A stretch of 13,691 nt of DNA from JAAFHS01 sp043751715 (lineage in GTDB: Bacteria; Pseudomonadota; Alphaproteobacteria; Rhodobacterales; Rhodobacteraceae). The notes under the pieces were generated by a model. The model had not been told where the DNA came from. It worked only from the letters and a program-made list of their open reading frames with translations, and ran no database searches. Position numbers and translations under genes: made by a program. Positions 6,502-13,691 of the stretch are shown here, one piece after another. Numbering within the stretch: the first letter of the stretch is position 1; each line of letters begins with the position of its first letter. The stretch covers positions 1-13,691 of the forward strand of contig JAYUZO010000110.1 in NCBI GenBank assembly GCA_043751715.1. Reading direction: 5' to 3'.

Positions 6502-8702
6502 ATGACCGTGTTGTTTCGTTTGACATGAATGTGGCGCGGGGGGTGAGCGCGGCTGTGCGCCCGGCCACACTGGTGGAACCCGAACCCCTGCAATCGCCAT
6601 CCGTGCAAAGTGCGGCGGATGTGGCCGTGATGTTTGCAGCGCTGACCGGAACAGTGCTGGCGGCCAAGGATGTGATGGAAAAGCTGTCACTTTTGGCAGG
6701 TGCGGATGAGGTTCGGCCCGATCACGTCGCGGCTGCGCTGATGGCCTGCGGATGCGGCTGCCGGGCTGAGGCGGTGGCGGTTCCGGGCAAGGATGTGTGG
6801 CCGGCGCTGGCGCAGATGACCTATGGGTCGCTGGTTTTGATCCTGGCACAGGCGGCAACCCATGTGGTGGTGTATGATCCGGCAGCGCCCGACAAACGCA
6901 GCGATGTGCCGCTGGAGGTGTTCCGGTCGGTCTATGCGGGAAAGCTGATTGCGCCAGTTCTGTCGGCGGATGTTCTGCAGGACCGCCATAGTGATGCCAA
7001 GCCGCCGCAGCATTGGTTCTGGAGCGAATTTCAGCATCACAAGCGGGCGTTTATCGAGGTGGCAGCTGGGTCTATGGTGGCCAATCTGCTTGCGGTATCG
7101 GTCGCGCTGTTTTCTTTGCAGGTGTATGACCGGGTGATCCCGCATCAGTCGGAACCAACGTTGTGGGTTCTGGCCATTGGGGCGTTTCTGGCGATTGTGC
7201 TGGAGGGCATGCTGAAACTGGCGCGGTCGACACTTATGGATGTCTCAGGGCGGCGGATCGAGCTTTCGGTACAGGACCGTCTGATGCAACGGTTGCTGCA
7301 CATGCGGGCGGCACCGGGTGACAGAAAGCCAAGCCAGCTGTTTTCGGCCATGCGCGATTTCGGGTCGGTGCGGGAATTCTTTTCGGCGTCGACCATTGGG
7401 GCAATGTCGGATCTGCCGTTCATCTTCATCTTTCTGGCGCTTGTGGCGTCTATTGGTGGCAATCTGGTCTGGGTGCTGATTGCAGGCGGTATCCTGATGG
7501 TGCTGCCGGGGTTCTTTCTGCAAAAACGGATCGTTGCGCTGACGCAGGCAACGCAGGGCGCATCGGTGCGGGCGGGGCGGCTGCTGTATGAGGCGATCTA
7601 TGAACATGAAACGCTGACCACTTCGCGCGGTGAAGACCGCGTGGGGCGGGTCTGGTCTGAACTTGTGGCGCTGACATCGGCCAAGACCAGCGAACAGCGT
7701 GAATTGACGGCGATGCTGGGCTATTGGGCGCAGGGCGTGCAACAGGTGACGTATGTGGCAGCGGTCATGGTGGGCACGTATCTGGTGTTCGCGGGGCAGT
7801 TTACGGTGGGCACGATCATTGCCATCGGCATTCTGACCAGCCGCACATTGGGCCCGCTGGCCGGGCTTTCGGCCACCATGGCGCGGTGGTCTAACACCAA
7901 GGCGGCGCTGATTGCGCTGGATGCGGTGGCGAACGCGCCGCAGGCAGAGGAACCGGGCCGGGTGTATCTGCGGCGGGACAGGCTGGTGGGCGCGTTTGAA
8001 ATCAGCGGGCTGGATTTCCGGTATGACGCAAAGGGGGCACCGACACTGGATATTGCAGCGCTTGCAATTCCGGCGGGGCAGCGCGTGGCGGTGCTGGGCA
8101 CAAACGGATCGGGCAAATCAACACTGCTGCGGGTGCTGGCGGGCTTGTATGAACCGCAGGCGGGCCGGGTGTTGATTGATGGCGTGGATATGGCGCAGGT
8201 ACACCCGCGCGATCTGCGCCGTGGCATCGGCTATCTGGGGCAGGACGTGCGCCTGTTTGCAGGCACGCTGCGCGATAACCTGAACATGACTCAGCTTGAA
8301 CGTGATGATGACCGGCTGCTGGCCGCACTGGATTTTGCGGGTCTGGGTCCGTTCGTGCGGGGCCATGCGCGCGGGCTTGATCTGGAAATCAAGGAAATGG
8401 GTGAAGGCCTTTCCGTGGGTCAGCGCCAAAGCATGGGCTGGGCGCGGTTGTGGCTGCAAGACCCGGTGGTTGCCATTCTGGATGAACCGACGGCAGCACT
8501 GGACCAGACGCTGGAGGCGACGATGGTCAGCCGTCTGCATGGCTGGCTTGAAGGGCGCACAGCGATTATCGCCACGCACCGGGTGCCAATCTTGCAACTG
8601 ACCACGCGCACGCTGATTTTGCAGAACGGTCGCATGGCGGTGGACGGCCCGCGAGATGCAGTGCTGGCGCATTTGAGCAAGGCGCAAGGGGTGGCGAAAT
8701 GA
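6498..8702 (+). CDS. Type I secretion ABC transporter/ATPase, LapB-like
   Basis: This is the inner-membrane ATP-driven pump of the T1SS (734 residues). Residues of roughly 38-155 resemble a C39 peptidase-like domain without the catalytic Cys/His layout. Such domains bind substrate instead of cleaving a leader, which fits an adhesin substrate with no double-Gly leader. The exporter membrane domain follows (about 183-470), with the characteristic LFSLQVYDRVIPHQSEPTLW segment near 204-223. The nucleotide-binding domain has Walker A GTNGSGKST (534-542), a signature LSVGQ (638-642), Walker B ILDEP (660-664) and the H-loop His694. The signature differs by one residue from the usual LSGGQ. A CGCGC cluster (Cys84, 86, 88) lies in the N-terminal domain. 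The gene overlaps its upstream neighbour at 6498-6501 and its downstream neighbour at 8699-8702. Assignment to the LapB-like subgroup is by architecture and context. Confidence 0.92.
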   Translation: MNDRVVSFDMNVARGVSAAVRPATLVEPEPLQSPSVQSAADVAVMFAALTGTVLAAKDVMEKLSLLAGADEVRPDHVAAALMACGCGCRAEAVAVPGKDVWPALAQMTYGSLVLILAQAATHVVVYDPAAPDKRSDVPLEVFRSVYAGKLIAPVLSADVLQDRHSDAKPPQHWFWSEFQHHKRAFIEVAAGSMVANLLAVSVALFSLQVYDRVIPHQSEPTLWVLAIGAFLAIVLEGMLKLARSTLMDVSGRRIELSVQDRLMQRLLHMRAAPGDRKPSQLFSAMRDFGSVREFFSASTIGAMSDLPFIFIFLALVASIGGNLVWVLIAGGILMVLPGFFLQKRIVALTQATQGASVRAGRLLYEAIYEHETLTTSRGEDRVGRVWSELVALTSAKTSEQRELTAMLGYWAQGVQQVTYVAAVMVGTYLVFAGQFTVGTIIAIGILTSRTLGPLAGLSATMARWSNTKAALIALDAVANAPQAEEPGRVYLRRDRLVGAFEISGLDFRYDAKGAPTLDIAALAIPAGQRVAVLGTNGSGKSTLLRVLAGLYEPQAGRVLIDGVDMAQVHPRDLRRGIGYLGQDVRLFAGTLRDNLNMTQLERDDDRLLAALDFAGLGPFVRGHARGLDLEIKEMGEGLSVGQRQSMGWARLWLQDPVVAILDEPTAALDQTLEATMVSRLHGWLEGRTAIIATHRVPILQLTTRTLILQNGRMAVDGPRDAVLAHLSKAQGVAK

Positions 8703-9874
8703 CGACATATGACCATGCCTTTGCCGAACGCACACGCGGCCCCAGCCTGACGATCTGGTTGATTGGCTGTGCGGTGCTGGTGTTCATCGTCTGGTCGGCC
8801 TTTGCCTGGCTGGAAGAAATCGTGCGCGCGCCGGGCAGTGTGGTGCCATCATCGCGCCCGCAGATCATTCAGAACCTTGAAGGTGGTATCCTTGCGGAAC
8901 TGAACGTGGTTGAGGGTGATATTGTCGAACCGGGGCAGACGCTGGCCCGGCTTTACGGCACGCAGTACCAGTCGGCGGTTGATGACCTGAGCGATCAGAT
9001 TGCATCGCTGGAAATCCGCCGTCTGCGGCTGGAGGCCGAGGCAGCGGGTGAGACGACGTTCGCGGTGCCGCAGGCCTGGGCGGTGCGGGTGCCAGATATT
9101 GTGCGGTCGGAAACCAGCCTGTTGTCAGCGCGCCAGATCGAATTGCGCACACGCAAGGACGGCGCGACTGCGGTACTGGAACAGGCGCGGGCCGAATTGG
9201 ACATGATGGAGCGCATGCTGGAGGCCGAGGTTGTGCCGCTGATCGAAGTCACGCGGGCGCGCAAGGATTTCAGCGATGCGGAATCGAAGCTGGCCGAGGC
9301 GATAAGCGCGACCGAACTGGACCGTGCAAGGGAATATGCCGAGGTGCAGAATGAACTCGCATCGCTGCGGCAGCGGCTGAAGCAGGGCGAAGATCAGTTG
9401 TCACGCACCATTCTGACGGCACCGCTGCGGGGTGTGGTGAACAAGGTATCGGTGACCACGATCGGCGGTGTGGTGCGGCCGGGCGAAGAGATCATGCAGA
9501 TCATTCCGCTGGATGATGAATTGTTCATCGAGGCCAAGGTGGCCCCGGCTGACATTGCATCAGTGCTGGTAGGCCAGGATGCCACGATCAAACTGTCGGC
9601 CTATGATTATACCATCTACGGCACGCTTAAGGCCCGTGTGCATTTTGTCAGTGCCGATACGTTCACCGATGAACGGTCACGCGCGGCCGATGGTGATCCG
9701 CATTACAAGGTCACGCTTAGCGTGGACACGTCGGATATGACCGAACGTCAGCGCAGTTTGCAGATACGGCCGGGGATGCAGGCCACGGTGGAACTGCAGA
9801 CCGGCAGCAAAACGATCCTGAGCTATATGCTCAAACCGCTTTACAAAAGCAGTGAGGCGCTGCGGGAACGCTGA
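8699..9874 (+). CDS. HlyD/LapC-family T1SS membrane fusion (adaptor) protein
   Basis: This periplasmic adaptor links the ABC pump to the TolC-like channel (391 residues, normal for the family). It has a short cytosolic N-terminus and one membrane helix at about 17-37. The first lipoyl half includes QNLEGGILAELNVVEGD (58-74). A coiled-coil hairpin spans about 92-235 and is rich in Glu, Arg, Ala and Leu. The second lipoyl half begins near TAPLRGVV (240-247), a beta domain follows to about 350, and the protein ends with SKTILSYMLKPLYKSSEALRER, the conserved HlyD C-terminus. The ATG overlaps the transporter stop codon by four bases, so stoichiometric co-translation is likely. It is the last gene of the secretion group; no good terminator is seen in the short gap before motB. 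Confidence 0.93.
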   Translation: MTTYDHAFAERTRGPSLTIWLIGCAVLVFIVWSAFAWLEEIVRAPGSVVPSSRPQIIQNLEGGILAELNVVEGDIVEPGQTLARLYGTQYQSAVDDLSDQIASLEIRRLRLEAEAAGETTFAVPQAWAVRVPDIVRSETSLLSARQIELRTRKDGATAVLEQARAELDMMERMLEAEVVPLIEVTRARKDFSDAESKLAEAISATELDRAREYAEVQNELASLRQRLKQGEDQLSRTILTAPLRGVVNKVSVTTIGGVVRPGEEIMQIIPLDDELFIEAKVAPADIASVLVGQDATIKLSAYDYTIYGTLKARVHFVSADTFTDERSRAADGDPHYKVTLSVDTSDMTERQRSLQIRPGMQATVELQTGSKTILSYMLKPLYKSSEALRER

Positions 9875-9938
9875 CATTTACCGGGTCTTTACGCTTTGCG
9901 CCTAGGTTTCAAGGTGGGTGTAGAAATTGGGTGTGTGG

Positions 9939-10787
9939 ATGGCCGGGCAAGCAAATGCCGCGCCAGTCATCATCAAACGGAAAAAGGTCATTCAGGGCGG
10001 CGGCCACCACGGGGGTGCGTGGAAGGTTGCCTATGCTGACTTTGTGACGGCCATGATGGCCTTTTTCATGTTGATGTGGCTGTTGAATGCGACAACGGAA
10101 AAGCAACGCAAGGGGATTGCGGATTACTTTAATCCGACCATCCCGATCAACCGCATTTCGGGTGGCGGGGACGGGGCATTTGGGGGCAATTCGGTGTTTT
10201 CTGAGGAAACGCTGACCCAGAATGGTACAGGTGCGTCAATGCAGCGGCCGTCGGACAGTGATCTGGCACGCGGGGCAACGGGTACGGAATCCGCCATGGG
10301 CGAGGCAGAAGCGCGTGAAACAGCCGCACTGGAGGTGGTTGAACAGGCAATGCTGGCGCGCGGCGGTGAAAGCATGACGATGCAACAGTTGCTGCGCCAT
10401 GTGGTCACGCGTGTGACGGATGAGGGTCTGGTGATTGAAATCTATGACCAGCCGGATGCGCCGCTTTTTACGGGTGAAACAGCAGAACCGACTGCGCTGT
10501 TGCAGGAACTGACCGCAGTGGTGGCAGATGTGCTGCAGATTGCGACCAATGAAATCGCGGTGAACGGTTATGTGCATGCGCGCCCGATCACGCTGATTGA
10601 TAACCCGGTGTGGGAACTGTCATCATCCCGCGCGCAGAACATGCGCCAGTTGATGGAAACCCTTGGCTTGCCGTCAGACCGTATGCAAAGGGTGACGGGA
10701 TATGCCGACAAGGCGCCTGTCACAACCGACCCCACGGCACTTCGCAACAACCGGATCGAAATTGTGCTGCTGCGCACGGATCGGTGA
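9939..10787 (+). CDS. motB: Flagellar motor stator protein MotB
   Basis: MotB is the peptidoglycan-anchored stator subunit that works with MotA to conduct ions and drive the flagellum. From the ATG at 9939 the protein has 282 residues; in-frame TTG (9927) and GTG (9933) starts would add up to four residues, and the ribosome site is weak for all three. GGAWKVAYADFVTAMMAFFMLMWLL gives the conserved start of the family, with Asp34 as the ion-binding residue in the single membrane helix (about 31-49). The following QRKGIADYF is a typical plug/linker region. Residues 180-282 form an OmpA-like peptidoglycan-binding domain ending in NNRIEIVLLR; the position of the usual GHTD motif reads GYVHARP here. 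motA is not visible in the window. The 64-base gap after the HlyD gene has no clear promoter, so motB may be read from its own weak promoter or from upstream transcription. Confidence 0.93.
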   Translation: MAGQANAAPVIIKRKKVIQGGGHHGGAWKVAYADFVTAMMAFFMLMWLLNATTEKQRKGIADYFNPTIPINRISGGGDGAFGGNSVFSEETLTQNGTGASMQRPSDSDLARGATGTESAMGEAEARETAALEVVEQAMLARGGESMTMQQLLRHVVTRVTDEGLVIEIYDQPDAPLFTGETAEPTALLQELTAVVADVLQIATNEIAVNGYVHARPITLIDNPVWELSSSRAQNMRQLMETLGLPSDRMQRVTGYADKAPVTTDPTALRNNRIEIVLLRTDR

Positions 10788-10806
10788 ATCCTTCAAATTT
10801 TACCTG

Positions 10807-10852
10807 TTAGGTCAACGTTAAGGTGACGTGGTGCAGGTTGCGAACATATAGG
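10807..10852 (+). promoter_or_regulatory. Candidate CtrA box and promoter upstream of flgE
   Basis: TTAG-N7-TTAA (10807-10821) matches the CtrA consensus TTAA-N7-TTAA at seven of eight positions. Just downstream, GTGACG (10823-10828) and TATAGG (10847-10852), 18 bases apart, could serve as -35 and -10 elements. A box abutting the -35 is the arrangement expected for activation by CtrA. CtrA control of flagellar genes is known in Alphaproteobacteria, including the Fla2 system of Rhodobacter sphaeroides. This rests on visual matching, and one chance match in a window of this size is possible. Confidence 0.4.
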
Positions 10853-10877
10853 TCGCAGCCCAGAAAGGTGCCCAACG

Positions 10878-12182
10878 ATGACCATTTCCTCTTCGCTGAA
10901 TGCGGGGGTCGCAGGGCTGAACGCCAATGCGACCCGGCTGGCAACAATTTCCGACAATATCGCGAATTCGGGTACGTTTGGGTACAAGCGTGCGTCGGCT
11001 GAATTTGAAAGCATGGTGATTACCGGCCAGCGCGGAGCCGGAATCTATTCGGCCGGTGGCGTGCGGGCTTCAACCTCGCGGTTGATTGATGAACGCGGCG
11101 CGCTTGTTGGCACGGCCAATGCGCTGGACATCGCGATTTCAGGGCGTGGCATGTTGCCCGTCATCCAATCCGTTAACGTGGGCATTGATGGTGACCAACC
11201 CATGATGATGACCCGGACAGGGGCGTTTCGCCCGGATGCCGAAGGTGTTCTGCGCACGGATTCGGGGCTTGTGCTGTTGGGCTGGCCGGCCAATGCCGAT
11301 GGCACGATTCCAACGAACGCGCGTGATACCGTGGGCGCGCTGCGGCCTGTGGTGGTGAATGCCAACCAGCAGGCGGGTGATCCGACCACGGTGATGAGCC
11401 TGGGTGTCAACCTGCCAGCCACGCAAACGGCGGCGGGCGCATCGGGCACCGGGCTGCCGTTGTCTGTGGAATACTTTGGCAACCTTGGCACGTCGGAATC
11501 ACTGGATGTGACGTTCACGCCAACCGTGCCGGGCACCGGGTCATCCAACACCTGGACGATGGAGGTGCGCGATTCTGCCCAAGGCGGTGCGGTGGTTGGC
11601 AACTATACGCTGGTCTTTGATGATACGCGCGGTGCTGGCGGAACGCTTGCGTCGGTCACGGCGAACGCGGGGGGGGCCTATAACCCCACCGACGGGACGC
11701 TTGCCCTGACGGTGGCTGGTGGCCCGCTGACTGTGACCATCGGGCGAACCGGTGATCCCAATGGCCTGACGCAGCTTTCCGATACGTTTTCACCCACGGC
11801 CATCAGCAAGGACGGATCACCCGTTGGCAGCCTGACCGGAGTCGAGGTTGATGAAAACGGTTATCTGACGGCCACCTATGACACCGGCTTTATCCGCCGC
11901 ATTTACCAGATTCCACTGGTGGATGTGCCCAACCCGAATGGCCTGTTGTCACTGAACAACCAGACCTTTCAGGTATCGCCACAATCAGGGTCGTTCTTTC
12001 TGTGGGATGCGGGTGATGGTCCTACCGGATCAGTTGTCGGGTTTGCGCGCGAAGGGTCTACCACGGATGTGGCCGCCGAACTGACCGCGCTTATTCAAAC
12101 CCAGCGGGCCTATTCATCAAACGCCAAGGTCATTCAGACCGTGGATGAGATGTTGCAGGAAACCACGAATATCAAGCGATAG
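10878..12182 (+). CDS. flgE: Flagellar hook protein FlgE
   Basis: FlgE polymerises into the hook, the flexible joint between rod and filament, after export by the flagellar type III apparatus. The protein has 434 residues, slightly longer than enteric FlgE (about 400). The N-terminus has the rod/hook signature: LNAGVAGLNANATRLATISDNIANSGTFGYKR (about 7-38), including the ANxxTxGYK-type motif. The variable middle, with a Gly/Thr-rich stretch around 180-300, would form the exposed hook domains. The C-terminus, LIQTQRAYSSNAKVIQTVDEMLQETTNIKR, is the conserved coiled-coil partner. The ATG at 10878 follows AAAGG (10864-10868). The gene contains a run of eight G residues (11669-11676) with the frame intact. 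It is followed by flgK after nine bases, so they are co-transcribed. Confidence 0.93.
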   Translation: MTISSSLNAGVAGLNANATRLATISDNIANSGTFGYKRASAEFESMVITGQRGAGIYSAGGVRASTSRLIDERGALVGTANALDIAISGRGMLPVIQSVNVGIDGDQPMMMTRTGAFRPDAEGVLRTDSGLVLLGWPANADGTIPTNARDTVGALRPVVVNANQQAGDPTTVMSLGVNLPATQTAAGASGTGLPLSVEYFGNLGTSESLDVTFTPTVPGTGSSNTWTMEVRDSAQGGAVVGNYTLVFDDTRGAGGTLASVTANAGGAYNPTDGTLALTVAGGPLTVTIGRTGDPNGLTQLSDTFSPTAISKDGSPVGSLTGVEVDENGYLTATYDTGFIRRIYQIPLVDVPNPNGLLSLNNQTFQVSPQSGSFFLWDAGDGPTGSVVGFAREGSTTDVAAELTALIQTQRAYSSNAKVIQTVDEMLQETTNIKR

Positions 12183-12191
12183 GTCTGACAG

Positions 12192-13649
12192 GTGAGCATT
12201 TCCGCCAGCCTTAACAACGCATTGTCCGGTCTGACCGCGAATGCGCGGGCGGCTGAACTGGTATCAAACAACGTCGCGAACGCGACCAACCCCAGTTACG
12301 CCCGCAGGGAACTGGTGTTGGGCGCGCGCGTGGTGGGTGATACCGGGCAGGGCGTGAACGTGCTGGGGGTCGACCGTATTGTTGACCGCGCCCTGCTGTC
12401 AGACCGCCGCACGGCCGATGCATCGGCGGCGGGGCGCAGCCTGCGCGTGTCATTCTTTGCGGGGCTGGAGGCCGTGGTTGGCAGCAATTCTGAAGCTGGC
12501 AGTCTGACTGGCCGCATTGCCACATTTGAAAGCACGCTGATCGAGGCTGCAAGCCGGCCGGATTCAGAGGCCCGTCTGGCCAATGTTGCTGCATCCCTGC
12601 GGCAGGTGGCATCGGCGTTCTCGCAGGCCTCAGGCGCTGTGCAGGAATCGCGGATGCGCGCTGACCGCACCATCGCGACACAGGTGAAAACCCTGAATGA
12701 TGCGCTGGCGCGCGTGCAGGATATGAACGTGCTGATCCGTGCTGCCAGGACAAGCGGCAATGATGCATCAGGGCTGATGGACCAACGCCAGCAAGCGGTT
12801 GATCTGGTGGCAACCATCGTGCCCATCCGCGAATTGCAGCGCGACCATGATCAGATTGCGTTGGTGACGGCTGGTGGGGCAACCCTGCTGGATGGCAAGG
12901 CATCGGTCTTTGGCTTTGCGGCGGTCAACATCATTACCCCGGATATGACGCTGGCATCAGGTGCGCTGTCGGGGTTGACGCTGAACGGCAATCCGATTGC
13001 GATCGGCGTGCCACCGGGGATTGTCGATGGCGGCACCCTTGCGGCGCATTTCGATGTGCGGGATCGGCTGGCCGTTGATGCGCAGGGCAGCCTTGATGCC
13101 GTAGCGCGCAATCTGGTCGCCCGGTTTCAGGACCCGGCGCTGGATGCCACCCGCGCGCCCGGTGCGGCGGGTTTGCTGACTGATGCTGGCGGCGCGTTTG
13201 TTGCCCCCAATGAGGTGGGGCTGTCGGCGCGCCTTGCGATCAACGCGCAGGTTGACCCCAGCCAGGGGGGTGCCTTGTGGCGGCTGCGGGATGGCTTGGG
13301 TGCCACAGTGCAGGGCCCACCCGGCAATGGGGCGCTGTTGTCGCAACTGCAAGGTGCGATGACGCAAAGCCAGCCTACCGTTTCCGGCCCGTTCAGCAGT
13401 GGCGCGCGCAGTTTTGCGGTGCTGACGGGTGAGCTGTCGTCACTGGTAGCATCATCGCGGATCAATGCGGAAACCGACCTGAGCTTTGCCCGCGCCCGCG
13501 CTGACAGTCTGCAGGAACTGCACTTGGCCCAAGGCGTGGATACCGATCAGGAAATGCAAAAGCTGCTGGTCATCGAACAGGCCTATTCGGCCAATGCAAA
13601 GGTTGTGCAAACCATGGATGAACTGATCCAGATTTTGATGAGGCTTTGA
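12192..13649 (+). CDS. flgK: Flagellar hook-associated protein 1, FlgK
   Basis: FlgK forms the first hook-filament junction ring above the FlgE hook. The protein has 485 residues, within the family range. It begins SISASLNNALSGLTANARAAELVSNNVANATNPSYARRE, the conserved N-terminal rod/hook-family segment with NVANATNPSYARR (about 27-39). A helical junction region follows (about 75-190), and the C-terminus is EMQKLLVIEQAYSANAKVVQTMDELIQILMRL, typical of FlgK. The start is GTG at 12192 with AGGT (12181-12184) overlapping the flgE stop as ribosome site. Only nine bases separate it from flgE and three bases from flgL, so this is a tight hook operon. Confidence 0.93.
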   Translation: MSISASLNNALSGLTANARAAELVSNNVANATNPSYARRELVLGARVVGDTGQGVNVLGVDRIVDRALLSDRRTADASAAGRSLRVSFFAGLEAVVGSNSEAGSLTGRIATFESTLIEAASRPDSEARLANVAASLRQVASAFSQASGAVQESRMRADRTIATQVKTLNDALARVQDMNVLIRAARTSGNDASGLMDQRQQAVDLVATIVPIRELQRDHDQIALVTAGGATLLDGKASVFGFAAVNIITPDMTLASGALSGLTLNGNPIAIGVPPGIVDGGTLAAHFDVRDRLAVDAQGSLDAVARNLVARFQDPALDATRAPGAAGLLTDAGGAFVAPNEVGLSARLAINAQVDPSQGGALWRLRDGLGATVQGPPGNGALLSQLQGAMTQSQPTVSGPFSSGARSFAVLTGELSSLVASSRINAETDLSFARARADSLQELHLAQGVDTDQEMQKLLVIEQAYSANAKVVQTMDELIQILMRL

Positions 13650-13652
13650 TCC

Positions 13653-13691
13653 ATGGCTTTGATTTCAATCGGTGATCTTGCCCAAAGTTTT
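13653..13691 (+). CDS. flgL: FlgL (hook-associated protein 3), 5' fragment only
   Basis: Thirteen codons are visible and read MALISIGDLAQSF before the window ends. The IGDLAQSF start resembles rhodobacterial FlgL, and flgL normally follows flgK. GATGAGG (13637-13643), inside the end of flgK, is a suitable ribosome site nine bases before the ATG. The function, the second hook-filament junction protein, is inferred mainly from position. Confidence 0.75.
   Translation, partial: MALISIGDLAQSF

Noticed and set aside
9880..9905. Possible sigma-54 (GG-N10-GC) promoter before motB
   Set aside because: The GG and GC elements here are 12-13 bases apart instead of 10, and the flanking consensus is missing.

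Overview
The window looks like chromosomal DNA from a motile alphaproteobacterium, most probably of the Rhodobacterales (Rhodobacter/Roseobacter relatives). The reasons are the high GC content, the character of the MotB, FlgE, FlgK and FlgL proteins, the motB-flgE-flgK-flgL gene order, and an OpgH of short alphaproteobacterial type. All genuine genes lie on the + strand. I see no tRNA, rRNA, CRISPR array, insertion sequence or integrase. The taxonomic call is an inference from protein character, not a database match.

Layout. (1) Bases 1-1560 hold the 3' part of opgH (mdoH), the membrane glucosyltransferase for osmoregulated periplasmic glucans; its start is off the left edge. (2) Bases 1561-1950 are a 390-base gap with several short inverted repeats, a weak terminator-like stem and two small hairpins just before the next gene. 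(3) Bases 1951-9874 form a compact four-gene type I secretion (T1SS) locus. It encodes a 1065-residue BapA/Lap-like repetitive surface protein, a TolC-like outer-membrane lipoprotein, a LapB-type ABC transporter and a HlyD-type adaptor. The last three genes are coupled by two 4-base ATGA overlaps, and the first gene is only 15 bases upstream of the second. (4) Bases 9939-13691 are flagellar: motB, flgE, flgK and the first 13 codons of flgL. A CtrA-like box and a possible promoter lie in the motB-flgE gap.

How it fits together. The T1SS trio would export the large protein in one step from cytosol to exterior. The substrate has an N-terminal BapA-prefix-like domain, a Leu/Gly-rich segment ending in ten glycines, seven Ig-like repeats of 96-99 residues plus a divergent eighth, and a C-terminal module typical of T1SS adhesins. 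It lacks clear RTX calcium-binding nonapeptide arrays. The Leu/Gly segment contains a di-alanine (LAAG) resembling the LapG cleavage context of Lap-type retained adhesins, so a retained and releasable adhesin is a reasonable but unproven idea. A periplasmic-glucan gene, an adhesin exporter and hook/motor genes sit side by side, which suggests a surface locus where sessile and motile functions adjoin. Co-regulation is not shown by the sequence.
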